A stretch of 64,000 bases of DNA from Lophium mytilinum (Eukaryota > Ascomycota > Dothideomycetes > Mytilinidiales > Mytilinidiaceae). The translations under genes and the position numbers were made by a program. Positions 33,160 to 44,358 of the stretch are shown here, piece by piece. The DNA lies in the NCBI GenBank assembly GCA_010093605.1, contig MU004186.1, forward strand, positions 1,344,616 to 1,408,615, read 5' to 3'. The notes below the pieces were generated by a model. It was not told where the DNA came from. It saw only the letters and a list, made by a program, of their open reading frames with translations, and searched no databases. The stretch's first letter is position 1; each line of letters begins with the position of its first letter.

Positions 33160-34174
33160 CTACGGATAAAACCCGCAATCAAACGTGACATCAAACCGCC
33201 TCCACTCCACAATCCCACCACCACCCTAACACATCATTAGTATCCCTCTCTCACCCAAATCTCAAAAAAATACTCCCAAAACTTACCGGCGTCGCAGGCA
33301 CCTCAAACCCCGGCCCATTCCCCACCCCCCACTCGGTTGGCAGCTTCACCGTTGCGGGTGGCTGCGTGGGCGGGCTCAACAAACTCCAACTCTTACTATC
33401 AAACGTGACCCTAACATCATACTGCCCCGCACACGGCAGCTCCACCAACCCCAAATCCAGCGGACTGCTCAACCACGTCTCGTTCCCCAGCTGCATCGCG
33501 CCCACCCCCGCAAGATCGCGCTCCAGCACGCTACCATACGCGAACGCGAGGTTATGCGCGACGTCGGTGAAGGGGGGTTTCCAGAGTTGCACGCCGAGGA
33601 ACTCGGAAAGTTCGTTCGCGGCGGGGATCGAGTGGCGGGATTGGTAGAGCTGCAGGAAGCAGGCGCCGGCGGTGGGGGCGGTGGTTGCGGAGACGACTGG
33701 GTTGGCGGGGGTAGCGGGAGACGGGGTGAGGATGGGGATCGTGGTAGGGAGGGAGGTCAAGGTCATGGGGAGGTTGCCCCATTGCGTGGTAGGGGAGGGG
33801 GGTGGAGCGGAGCTGGGCCGCGGGAGGCAGGGGGAGGTCGTTGGGAGGGAGGTGGCGAGTTGGCCGTGCGCGAGGGAGAGGCCGAAGGTTGGGAAGCCGT
33901 CTTTTGGGAGGATGTATTTGGAGGGAGTTGGGGAGAGGCCGGTTGGTACGGTTGGGAGGAGGCCTGATCCGGTTGGTACGAGACCCGAGCCAGTCGGTAC
34001 TAGCCCTATGTACATGTGATTGAGAAAGAGACATGACAGAAAGACGGGACTATACTTACCCCAGTTTATGGGCGTGCTTTCTTTGGCCATTTCCTTGGGC
34101 ATGAAGACCGGATTACCCAAAACGACGTTTGCGGAGAGCAGGAACACTGCAACATGACGCGTGAAAAGCGCCAT
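33160..34174 (-). CDS. Secreted-protein family member C, apparently intact (299 aa)
   Basis: Three exons, 34174-34060, 34005-33287 and 33225-33160, are GT-AG and in phase. Residues 1-20 form a signal peptide (MALFTRHVAVFLLSANVVLG, cleavage probable before NP). A Pro/Thr/Ser-rich linker opens with GLVPTGSG repeated in tandem. The core has one Cys in ACFLQLYQSRHSIPAANELS, the motif AYGSVLERDLAGVGAM, then LPCAGQYDVRVTFDSKSW. The last exon adds GIVEWRRFDVTFDCGFYP with the third conserved Cys. Two further copies, at 31182-32068 and 52194-53085, share the leader/linker/core order. I do not recognise the family, and a cell-wall or apoplastic role is only suggested by secretion and the Ser/Thr-rich linker. 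Minus-strand neighbours are the decayed copy A and the polymerase gene. Confidence 0.75.
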
Positions 34175-34520
34175 ACTGGTATTTGGTAGAGAACGTAGGG
34201 CTATGAGAGGGAAGGAATTTGAGGTTTGTGTAATGAGTATTTCGACTATTGGCGGGCGGTTTCATACTAAATAGGTGCCACCAGAAGCTTTGCACATGTG
34301 GCCTTTCTCCATCTATTATGAGCCCGCCGGTTTCACCATCATTCCTACCACGCCGCATTACTAGCATAGCAATCCAGTCATTACTGAGAAGGGTCTTGTC
34401 AGGATGGCTGTGGTGGGCTGTGATGTAATGTGCCCTTCTACGCCACAAGACGGGCACAGGAGTGCGGCGCGGGAACCTGTTGGCGTTTTTGGATATCCTT
34501 GCAACCTCACCATCCCACGA
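34175..34520. other. Intergenic, 5' of secreted gene C and 3' of the polymerase gene
   Basis: No gene or repeat is seen. Confidence 0.5.
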
Positions 34521-36824
34521 CTATTCCTCTGAATGCCAGCGGCTATGCGCGACCATGGCGAAGGTCGGCATAATGGCGCCGCAGATGTCGCATCTAAAAG
34601 AAGATAACTCATCAATCATTTCTTCGTCACTGTCCCAGCCCTCTCCGATCTCTTCTACGTGGCTGTCCTGAGAGCGTGATATGGCATCTTCGGAGCCTTG
34701 GTGTGTGATCGGAGGAGCTGTTTTGGGGTGAGCATCTTCCTCCGGCTGGTCGTTATCGTCTAGCTGTCCTTCTTGATCGAGCTGGTCTCCCATCATGACA
34801 TTAACGGATGGGCTGGGCGAACGGTCGCGATCCTCTACTCTCCATTGCTTGAGGACATCATCCTGTTGCTGGAACATCCTCGCAATGTTTCTTCCTGTGC
34901 CAGCTTTGGTGTCACTTGCAGTGTCCACCATGTTGGTAATAGCAATGTTCATCAAACTCAGGTTCCAGCCGCTCTTCTCCGGGTGCAGTTTTCGGAACAG
35001 TGGAAGCAAGACTTCAGCGACTAGCTTCTCTGCAAGCTTGTCGACCGTTTCAGTCAGGCTGAAAATAAAGCTTGGAGAGGGTACGGAGCGTGAGATACGA
35101 TTGAAGGTCCTAGTACGAGTTCCATCCGCATTAAGCGGTGGACGTGGTCTCGTTGACAGACGAAGGGTCTTTGGATGGGCAACCCATCTTTTTCCAGCGG
35201 TAGCAGTGACTGCGTCTGTACTTGGCTCATCGTCGTCTTCGAGGAGATCTATACGCATGCGGTTGATTAGGCTTCTGGTTAGTGTGTGTAGCTCTCGCAA
35301 CACCTCCTCCATGGTGACTAGTCGCATGTAGCTGTCTTCGATGCTTATTTGCTTAGGCACCTCACGAGCTTGGCCTACCTCGGTCTCGTCTATTCCGTTT
35401 ACGAGGCCCCAAACCTTGCCTCCGATGCCGTGCGGGGTGCCTGGACCGCTGAGGACCTTTTCTAACGCTTCGGCACTCATGCCTGGATGTGTTCGTACGT
35501 CGCGAACGAGGACCTGTTCTTTCGTGCCACCGTACACTAGGCCATGGTCGAATTCGGCAGGTCTACGCAGCATATGCTCACGAACTTTCTGGGCCAACTT
35601 GAAGCCAATGCCCGGGATTTTGCCAACTTCGTGGCTGTCAATAAATGTGGTAACGTTGTCTGAATCTCCAGCTTCTGAATTATACGGAGGCATTAGCGTA
35701 GTCTGTCCTTTGGGCTTATTCAAATTCCCAACAAGCTTAGCAAGTAGCTTAGAGGTCGAGATGCCAACGGTGCAGGTATAGCCCTTGACTTGCTCCAGTT
35801 GGTGGCGGAGGTGCATCGCCAAATGGGAGCCAAGGTGCAACCGCAGCCGGAGTGCATGGCGTTGCCCAGCGTCTAGAGGAAGCTTATCCTGCAAGTCGCC
35901 GGGGTAAGTGTGACCGGCTACCTGGGATGCATCAAAGGCAAAGCCTTGGGTTGGGTCGGCCTTGGATAGGCAGAAGAACGAGCTGGCCAAGTCATTCGGG
36001 TTCAGCAGAGTGAGATTGTAGTCGACAATATCTGAAACATCCATGAATACCTGACATGTCTTCGTATTAGCAAGATGACTGACTTGGCCTAATCCTCGAG
36101 TCATGTTCGTTGAGGATGAGGAATCCTGTGTTGGAGGCAGTGTTGGGCGGAGCAGAAGCTTGGAGCGAGCGACAACCTCACCTCATCGAATCCGAGCCTC
36201 TCGACCTTGGCGTTCCACGAAAACGCTCGCAGGAAGGAATATAGGTCTTTGGAAGCATTTCGGAAGCGGGTGAGATCCTCTCCAAGCACGATGATGACAT
36301 CCGGGCAGATTTTCCTCGCTTCTTTGATGAGCTGCAGCTTGCGCAGGCCCTAGTCGAGGTCAGCGGCTACGTGCATTATCACCAGCACCACTGCACAGTC
36401 GATGGCAGTGGGATAAGACGGCGTACTCTGCGGCGGGCTTCGTAATTGCACGTGACGATGATTTGTTTCTGCTGCACAGCCAGCGGCAGGGACCGCAGGG
36501 CTGGCGTCTCAGCCTCAAAAACAGAAGCGTAGAAGCAATCCTGAAGGATGAGAAAGCGCCCCCGTCAGCGTTTCGTATTACAAAAGCGGACTTGCGCACT
36601 GGTATGCTTTGTATAGGCCTCTATACGGACAGCGAGAGTCAAAACGTACGTAATCCTGCGGTTTAGCAGTAACGGGTTAGCAGTCGGGCGGAGAGGAGGG
36701 TTGGCGGCCGGGGGGCGCAGAATGGAGATGAAATTAGGCCATTTAGACGGCCCGTACGTACGAAATGGATGATGATTTGCTCGCAGGGCCTCTTACGGGC
36801 GTTGCTGGGTCGGGTAGGCTGCAT
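34521..36824 (-). CDS. POLI: Y-family translesion DNA polymerase, iota type, with C-terminal UBZ finger
   Basis: Five exons, 36824-36762, 36655-36650 (6 nt), 36540-36427, 36349-36182 and 36050-34521, are all in phase, giving 626 aa. These enzymes copy past damaged bases. The microexon encodes Asp22-Tyr23 of the palm motif HFDYDCFYASVFE, so it carries the first catalytic metal-binding Asp. The second acidic pair is Asp116-Glu117 (ERLGFDEVFMDVSD). CTVGISTSKLLAKLVGNLNK and the helix-hairpin-helix IPGIGFKLAQKV follow, then the little-finger domain (about 350-480). The tail is acidic and ends in a C2H2 ubiquitin-binding zinc finger (FRCDICGAIMPTFAMVAHSR, then WH). The start MQPTRPSNARKR is the only Met in the short first exon. 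Pol eta is the alternative, but the fungal iota-like motifs fit better. It lies head to head with the Ser-rich gene at 37970. Confidence 0.88.
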
Positions 36825-37969
36825 GATCGGACATGAGGCGAGACAGCGCAGTGCAAGAGGCGCCGGCGGGGCGTGAGAGAGAGTTGGTGTTGGAGCCGGC
36901 AGCGGCGCGGCTGTTGGGTTGGTGATGGATGTCGGTGCTGGTTATGTGAGTGGGCGAGGCCGGCGGCTTCGAGAGGGCTGCCACGGGCTGCTGCATCACG
37001 ATTGGCGACGATATGGGAGTGAGTGGTGATAGCGGCGGGGAGGTGCAGCGACGGGCTTGGCGGGCGCGAAATGGTTGAAACGGGATGCCGACCACACGGG
37101 AGCGCACGACGCAGCGTGAAACGTCGTCTCGAGTTCGCCGCGAGCGTGTAATATTGCCAATACAGTGCCACAAGCACTACCTCGTTCGCTCTCGTCGCCC
37201 TGCCCGTCAGCCACAGCCTGTTGCCACCGACGATAGCAGCCAAACCCTCGACCAGGAGACTGGAAGCCGGTGGGGAGAGACTGGACGCCTGGCGCGCTCT
37301 CGAGGCTGCTCAGGGGACGCAAGCGGGTCAGGCCCTCGTCAGCTGGTGGATCTTGACGCGCAACAGTCGGCCAGTCTGCGGGCGGGCTCGCTGTTCACGG
37401 AAGACGGGTGACTGGTGACTGGTCACTGGCCGGTCGTGGGCCTGCAACGTTTGGATGGAGGCCGGGGTGAAAATAGAATAGCGCATCGGGCCAAAAATAA
37501 CGTCGCAGCAAAAATGGAGCCGACAGGGTCCTTAGGGCAGAACGGGGGCAAGACGGGCGCTTCTCACACGCGCGGCCTGTCCTCGACGCCCCACGGCCTG
37601 CCGTCGACCTCAGCGTCGCAGAGATGGCAGCAGAGCAACAAAAGGGACGCCGAAGCCACCTGAAACCATGCCTCGACAATCTGCAAACCCCTCCGCGATC
37701 CGCATACCTACGCCTGAGACCCCGCCGCCGCTGCCAATATATAGCAGCGCCCAAGCCCCACGACGACGACACCACGACACTACGAAGCCCACCCAGCCCT
37801 GTCCGCCCGCCTGCTGATCCATCGCCGTCAGCAGCCCTCCACCCCATCGTACCTTGCGCCTCCTCCCGGTCCGACCAGCGCCTGAGCGCCCCTCGCCGCC
37901 CTCCCTCCTTATCAGAGGCCCCTCCCAGGCGTGGCTGCGAAGGGTCACGACCACACCACCGACTTCGTC
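36825..37969. other. Divergent promoter region, GC-rich
   Basis: This holds the 5' regions of the polymerase gene (minus) and the Ser-rich gene (plus). Both strands are open in long frames (for example 37624-38010), but these are basic, Pro/Arg-rich and look like composition effects or 5' UTR. Confidence 0.5.
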
Positions 37970-39079
37970 ATGCTCGCCCTCCAAACTCAGTCCATGGCCT
38001 CGCCGCGTGAACAGTTGCCGCCCACCACCATGACCACCTCGCTGCCCATATTACCCCAGCGCGCGCCCACCTCGCGGCTCTCGCAACCACCGCACCCGCC
38101 GCTGCGTCCCAAGCTCAGTCTCAACACCCAGCAGACCCGTCTGTTCGGCAAGCAAGCCAGTTTGCGACTCGAGACCCTCTCGGCCGTGTCCCCCACCGTC
38201 CGCAACACCTTCAGCAACGCGTACGAGGCACCTGTCTCGGCCGTGCCAGCCTTGGGCCGACCCTCCAAGCCACGGCTATCAATCGACAGCTCCGTCCCAG
38301 TCTCGGGCCTAGGCCAGGCAGCTTCAGGCGCCGCGACAGCACTGCAAATCGACACCAGCACGCCGAACTCCTCAGTTCCAAACTCCGCCTCCACCCTTAA
38401 CTCGGGCTCGACGTCTGCCTCCTCCACTGACTCGGCGACCATCAAAGTCCCTTATAAGCTCTCCCACAACCTCCCCTCCATACTTTCGAACAGCCCCGCA
38501 CAATCGATAAGACCGCGCAAAATGGCTCCCTACCGACCCTTTTTTCCCGCGACCAAGAAAGTGTCTTTTCGAACACCTCTAGAGGAGGAGATCACCACCT
38601 CGACATACACATTAGCCCACTCAGATATTGAGCATGCGAGCAGCTCAACTCTCTCTATCGAATCATCCTCCACATCATCTTCCTCGAGCTCCGAGGCCTC
38701 AACATCATCCACACAATCAACTGAGTCCAAATCAGAGGCCGAGTCACTATCGCATTCGCCATCAACCCTCTCATTATCTGTCTCCTCTTCCGAGCCTTCT
38801 GCCACCCCGTCACCGGCACCTTCCTCGCCCGTTTCGCAATCAAGCTCCCCAGCATTCTCCTCCACAGACTCCCCACCCCGCCTCCGCGGCCCACGCACCG
38901 GCGATAAGCGCGACTCTTCGTCCTCCGAGGACTCCGACAGCGAAGACTCGTGTCCCGAGACCCCCGTCGCCGGCCGCCGGAAGCGTCGGCGGGAATGGGT
39001 GTGGACACTCGGGCCGATCGGAAACGGCAGCAAATTCTCTTCATCCAGCGACCCCACCACCAGCGACGACAGCAGCTGA
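37970..39079 (+). CDS. Ser-rich conserved fungal protein with KVSF (PP1-docking-like) motif
   Basis: This single exon gives 369 aa from the Met at 37970; Met at 37994 (MASPREQ) has a better start context. The chain is low-complexity, with very Ser-rich runs (SSSTSSSSSSEASTSSTQST). Two blocks stand out: PFFPATKKVSFRTPLEEEIT near residue 200 and GRRKRRREWVWTLGPIGNGS near the end. KVSF matches the RVxF docking consensus for the protein phosphatase 1 catalytic subunit, and the motif is followed by an acidic stretch, as in many PP1 regulators. GRRKRRR could be a nuclear localisation signal. I do not know a named family. A PP1-regulatory role is inference from one short motif. Confidence 0.7.
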   Translation: MLALQTQSMASPREQLPPTTMTTSLPILPQRAPTSRLSQPPHPPLRPKLSLNTQQTRLFGKQASLRLETLSAVSPTVRNTFSNAYEAPVSAVPALGRPSKPRLSIDSSVPVSGLGQAASGAATALQIDTSTPNSSVPNSASTLNSGSTSASSTDSATIKVPYKLSHNLPSILSNSPAQSIRPRKMAPYRPFFPATKKVSFRTPLEEEITTSTYTLAHSDIEHASSSTLSIESSSTSSSSSSEASTSSTQSTESKSEAESLSHSPSTLSLSVSSSEPSATPSPAPSSPVSQSSSPAFSSTDSPPRLRGPRTGDKRDSSSSEDSDSEDSCPETPVAGRRKRRREWVWTLGPIGNGSKFSSSSDPTTSDDSS

Positions 39080-41131
39080 ATCAGCAGGCCGCCCATTAAT
39101 TCATGCATTAGAGAGATAATCTGAGCCGCGAGACGACGATCATGACGTCGTCGCGCATTTGCATTAGCAGCGGGATAGGATAGGATATGATAGGAAGGAA
39201 CGGACAGGCGGCATCACGGCGTTTTTCAGGGAGCAGAGATCAATCACGCATTTTTCGGAGTCGGGCATCGCATCGCATCGCTACTTCTATGATACCACAT
39301 ACGCTTCTCACAGATGAGGAGCAAGCTACTAGGGCGCATTTAGCACCGGTCACCCAGAAACCCATATACGACTGTAATTTCCTGCCCGCTTAGGGGCGAA
39401 GGAGTGAGTGCTGCAGAGCACGACAATCAATCAAATCATGATCTACCACAAGATTCTATTTCTAGCATCCCTGAGACTTTTTTGAATCCTGATGGCTGGA
39501 GCTTGTGATGGCGATATAGGTTACGCGTACTACATACTACTCAAGCCTTTTTACATAACTCCCCCCTGTGCTGAGATTCGGTATCGCCGCTAGAGCACCA
39601 GCCCTCAACGAAGTTTTTGTGTGCTGTCGCTCTGCTAGGTGATGCAGAGGGATATTGTGTGACGGGCGGCTTTGCTGGGGATTGCTATTTCCGGTAGCTT
39701 GTTGGGATAGTGGGGCGGCGATTGGGATAGATCCACGGCGGACCCCTGCTCAACGGTTTGTAGATCACAGTCAGGATTCGACGGTTTGCGAGTAAAATCC
39801 GTTATCTTTTAATATAGCTTTCGAATTATCAGTGGCCTAGTTTGTCTAGGACACACCAAACTACCCGTTAGGTATGTGTGTAGAGCACGTCCGGACTGAG
39901 GGGGAAGTGGGATCTGCGTGCTGCCGCAACCCCTCCCGAGGGGGACGAGGTTGTGGACGAAGTGATCGAACGAAGTTACATACTACACATGTGCTTTTCG
40001 GAGATATAGATCATGCCCGTGTTCTTAATATAATCAGGCGATTGGCTTGGCGGGGGACCCACGTGTTTCCCGTCTACATCAGGGAGCGGACCTTGGCGAC
40101 GTCAGAAAGGTGTGAGTGGCGGCGAATGAAAGATCTTACTATTCCGAGCGCTTTGGCATTTTTGATGCGGATCCGAGAGCATGGAACGGTTGTTTCGTGG
40201 TAGGACTTTTTAACGGGCAGGGGGTAAAGTTTGGAGAAACAGTTCCTCAGCGTGTATCGGCGTCTTGAAATCGACCCGCGTGATACGCTTTTGAGAGGTG
40301 CTGGGTGGACGGACTGTAGACGTGAAACTACAAGGTTTGTTCAGAAGTTCTACCTTTACTGCTTATGACCATTTCTAGCGCCCTAACTCTCGTAAACCTA
40401 TGTCTGGCATCGATGTTTGGTCGAATCGGCGTTAAATAGCATGCAGTGGTTTTGCGCTCGAGTGCTATCACATGATTGCTATTTCCCCAAGAAAGCAAGT
40501 CTTTGCATGGCAAGAGCTGCTGTCGAGCAGGAAATGATAGTGGCCCATATTATATTAAGCTAACATCCATATTGTTATCATGAATCAGGTAGCCTACCTA
40601 GTTGGTAACATAATTGTCCTTGAGGAGCTTGTCGAGATCGAGAACTTAACATAGTAATTAGTAGTCTGCTACTCTGCAAATAGCATATCCAAGATAGCAT
40701 GAACTTGTGGAGAATCTACCTGGTTAGCAAAAGACTCTGAAGAAAGAAGGCAGGCCGCCGGAGCTCGCTTGCAACGATTACTTTATCAGCGCTAGACCTT
40801 TTAATCTGCCCTTTTAAGACAATGTAATCGTGCCTGGGAGGTGGGTGGAAGGAAGGGACAACTCTTTCATAACGCCCGATATGATCCCGACGTTAGCGTA
40901 CTCGCTTAGGCTGCGCTTCTGAAGATAGGCGAAATATCAAGGAGTGGTAGCGAGACATGTCACGTGCCTACCTTTCTGTTTGAAACGATTATCAGATTCG
41001 CCTCCACCTAGCGATGGCTGTGAGGACTAACATGTTTCCTTTATTAAGGCGGTTATCACCATAATAGCTTTCCGTTTTATGGTAGGTTTGTTAATGGTGG
41101 ACGGCGGCATATAGCCTTAAATCTACTGTAT
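39080..41131. other. Intergenic, AT-richer, no gene
   Basis: About 2 kb contains only short frames. TAGCTA-like and TTATATTAAG-like AT words around 40550-40720 suggest old repeat DNA. No ends or domains are recognisable. Confidence 0.5.
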
Positions 41132-41345
41132 TCTTTTTGAAAACTCAGAAGCCACGCTTGGCACGCTAGTCGATCCCCTAAACTCAGGAGCGTTGGACAG
41201 TGGATTCTAGCGGACTTCTATCGGAGATGTCAGACAGGCTCAGGGGCGGGTGGCCCACAAATCAAGTCGCTGGCGTTGACCTGATACGCAGAGAATTTAT
41301 GCTTGAGATAGCGCGCCAAGCGTGGCTTCTGAGTTCTCAGAAAGA
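41132..41345. mobile_element. MITE-like element with 38-bp terminal inverted repeats
   Basis: The left end at 41132-41169 and the reverse complement of 41308-41345 match over about 38 bp with only three mismatches, all transitions. The core AGAAGCCACGCTTGGC is identical in both arms. The inner 140 bp has no coding capacity. The whole is about 214 bp, the size of a non-autonomous DNA transposon. I could not define a target-site duplication. Confidence 0.75.
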
Positions 41346-41445
41346 TCACGGTAAGTTGTCTATCGTTTAGTACATAGCTCAAGCCCTCATGGCGCTATGC
41401 TTTACCTGGACGGACCAAAGCCGTCTAGCATCTCCTCCATCCACC

Positions 41446-43428
41446 TTAATGCGCAAAGCGGAAGTCAAGCCTAGACATTCGCGTTAGATCAAGACCCATC
41501 TTCCCAAGATAGTCGCTCAAAACATACCTCTTATTCCCCTTATCCTTCGTCGTCTCCAGATACTTCTCCTTCTCCTCCTGACTCATGGCCTCCCAGTTCC
41601 TCTGGCGCTTTCTACACCTATCAGCACACCCAATCACAAAATCAACCTAGGGAAAAACTCACTCATTAACCCAAACATAAAACCACTTCGCCCCCAAGAA
41701 TAGCGCAAAATTATAGACACAAATCGCAATCAGCACCTTGTTCCCCTTCCGATACATTGGTTTATCGTCATTCCTATATATATTCTGGCTGATGATGTTC
41801 CCGGCTTGCACCGTCATGTTGTAGATGGCGCTCGCGACAGTGCGGGTGCGCACGGTGCCGGCGTTGCGTGACGTGATGGCGACGAGGATGGCGTGCACAT
41901 AGGGCTGCCCGACTAACAAGATCGAAAGAACGTACTTGGCCCAGTGGGAGGCGCTGGTGGGGATGAGCTCCAGCGCGACGACGAGGGGCAGCGCCCAGAT
42001 TTGCGAGACGAGGCAGACGAGGAAGCGTTGGTTGAGCTTTTCGGATACCCAGGTCCAGAAGAGGAGTTGTAAGATGAAGATGACGTAGGCGGGAATCTGA
42101 AGAGTTAAGGGAGAGGTTTTCGTTATGGGAGGGTTAAGCATGGGCTTACGGTGAGTAGATTGGTTTCGAAGACGCTGAAGCCGATTGCTTTGAGTTGGAG
42201 CGTGAGGTAGGAGGTCATTGGGTTTGAGGGGATGAGCCAGGTAAGGCCGATTAGGTAGATGGGCCACATGTGGTAGTTTTGCGAGCAGTCCCAGAACATG
42301 CGGAAGCTGATGGCTTGGCGGTTGTGCATGTCGCCTTTGGACGGGTCGTCGCGAAGGATGCGGTTGACCACTAACAGAGCGTTAGTGCACAACGCGGGCG
42401 CCTTTAAGAGCCAGCTTACTGATCTTCTCTTCTCGCTCGTTGAACCATCCGTCTTTTCCGCGAAACTTGCTCGCGGTTTGCGTTGGAGAAGGCGGGAGAT
42501 AGAAATAGGAGATGAAGCCGATGATGCCAGTAAGCATTCCTTCGAGAGCGAAGAGCCACCTCCAGCCTTCCATGCCATTATGGCCGCGGAGATGCAAGAT
42601 GCCGAATGCAAAGAATGCGGAGACGATTTGGGTGGACTGGTACGAAACCCAGAACCAACTCAACCGCGCTGGCAATTCAAATCCTGTGTAGAAGTAGCTC
42701 AGGTAGAGGATGTTGTCTGGCTGTTTTTGATTAGCAAGTGTGCACGAGCAGTGGTAACACTAGCACGTGATGATTGAACCCACAATAAAGCCACCCTCAA
42801 TCAGGCCAAGCAACGCCCGGCAAGCGTAGAAAGAGGACTTTCCACTTAGGAAAGCTTGCATGCTAGCGACCAGACTCCAAGAGACCATTTGTATCGGGAT
42901 CCAATTATCAGGGCCAATCTTCTTCGACACAAGTTGAGACGGGACCTCGGCGAAGAGAAAGCAAAGATAGAAGATGGTCTGGCCATAGTTGTAGTCGTTG
43001 GTGTTCATATTCAAGTCTTTTAGCATGTTGTCGCTCAGAGCCTGCGAAATGTTCCCTCGGTCGAGCTGGAGGGCAAAGAACATCAAGCACACCCAGGTGC
43101 AAATTCTTTTGTCGATCTACATGTTGTCAGCGTAGTCTCTGCAGAGCATTCAGTTGATATACGGGGACATTATTCAAAGGAGAGTTTCATATTCATCGAG
43201 GCTTACCTTTCTCACAATCTTCCTCTCCTCCGCCGGCTCCCACTCAAAATGCGGGTCATAGCGATGACGCCCTTCGTAAGTGTCGATTGGCACATAGAAA
43301 GACTCCACTCCCGCGTTCGCAAAGGTCACCCGTTCTTTAGTGTTCCCATTGTGGGGATTGGCGTCAACGGCCTCGCTGACGCCAAAATCGTCCTTCAGAC
43401 CCTTGTCTGAGTCCAACGGCGCGCTCAT
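41446..43428 (-). CDS. MFS transporter, anion:cation symporter family (Dal5/allantoate-permease type)
   Basis: Six exons, 43428-43207, 43116-42784, 42720-42420, 42370-42150, 42096-41663 and 41617-41446, are all in phase, giving 560 aa, usual for the family. The N-terminal 75 residues are hydrophilic. About 12 membrane helices follow. Family marks are CTWVCLMFFALQLDRGNISQ in TM1, NDYNYGQTIFYLCFLFAEVP in TM2, GLIEGGFI with YLSYFYTGFELPARLSWFWV, and HNGMEGWRWLFALEGMLTG. The C-terminal tail is charged (RNWEAMSQEEKEKYL). Dal5-type permeases import organic anions such as allantoate, ureidosuccinate, nicotinate or sulfonates with protons at the plasma membrane. The substrate is not readable, but the divergent neighbour is a TauD-type dioxygenase, which suggests a sulfonate. 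Confidence 0.88.
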
Positions 43429-44358
43429 GGTGCAGTCAGCTAGCGAGTCGGGAGGCGTCAGGAACAGTCCAGGGCTGAAATCGCGTGCTTAGCCGGTCCA
43501 TGGGCTTGGGAAGGCTTATTTATACTGATGCGCAAGGCCCGGCTCGTCGTCACTCGAATATCATTCCTTTGCCGTTGGAATCTACCGTCTCTGCAAATCT
43601 CGAGACATCCCACGCGGCGAAGGGTGTGCTTTGGTAGTAGCCATAGCGTAAACATGAGGTCGGAGGGTCATCCCTGGCTCGCCGTGGGAGGTGTCGGCTG
43701 CGGCGAAACGTTGGATAAACTGCCACTGCGAGCAATTTAGACATGCTTTGGCGGTTTTTGGAGAGCTTCTTTTTGAATCGCGCAGGCATGAGGCCTCCCG
43801 CTCCATAGCTAGGCCATTTGGAGTAGGCTGTGCGATAGAGAGCTGTATCAATCACGGGAATTGGTCTTGGCAGTCCAAAATGGTAGGGCGTTGAGGTTAG
43901 AAGAGCTATGGCGTGATTGGCCGGGGTTTAGTCGTGCCTCCACCACCACGACGAGCGGACTCGCCAGCACCTGGAAGCACGTCAGAACTCAGCTAAGCGG
44001 GGATCACCGTCGCACGAGATTCGCCATCGTCTGGAAAACTGGAGATCCTAGCCACTTACACCCCACAACCCTGGTCGAGTCGTGCTCGGTGCAGAACTGA
44101 TGCAATCCGTATAGATACTGATTGCACGTCTTTGTCGTGCCTCGTCGCATGTCTCCATTGAAACTCGCCATCTGCCCTGACGCTTGCTAGCTTCCCTCCA
44201 TCTTCTGGATAATCAGTGAGGGGTTGCTGGTGCTAAATGCCGTGAAATCCGAACCTGATAAAGCAGACTCGTATATAAAATGGAGCCATAATCCAGACTC
44301 GTTCCGGCTTCCATACCCCCCTTGAGCGAGTTATTTGAGTGAAACAACCGCATCGACA
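43429..44358. promoter_or_regulatory. Shared upstream region of the MFS and TauD-type genes
   Basis: These 930 bp between divergent start codons must carry both promoters. Small frames inside overlap on both strands and look spurious. I looked for a Cys3-type palindrome (ATGRYRYCAT) and found none matching. Confidence 0.5.
44272..44279 (+). promoter_or_regulatory. TATA box of the TauD-type gene
   Basis: TATATAAA lies 80 bp upstream of the start codon at 44359, an ordinary distance for a short 5' UTR. Confidence 0.6.

Noticed and set aside
37624-38010. 128-residue Arg/Pro-rich frame upstream of the Ser-rich gene
   Set aside because: It overlaps the likely 5' UTR and the start of the Ser-rich gene in another frame; composition looks non-coding.
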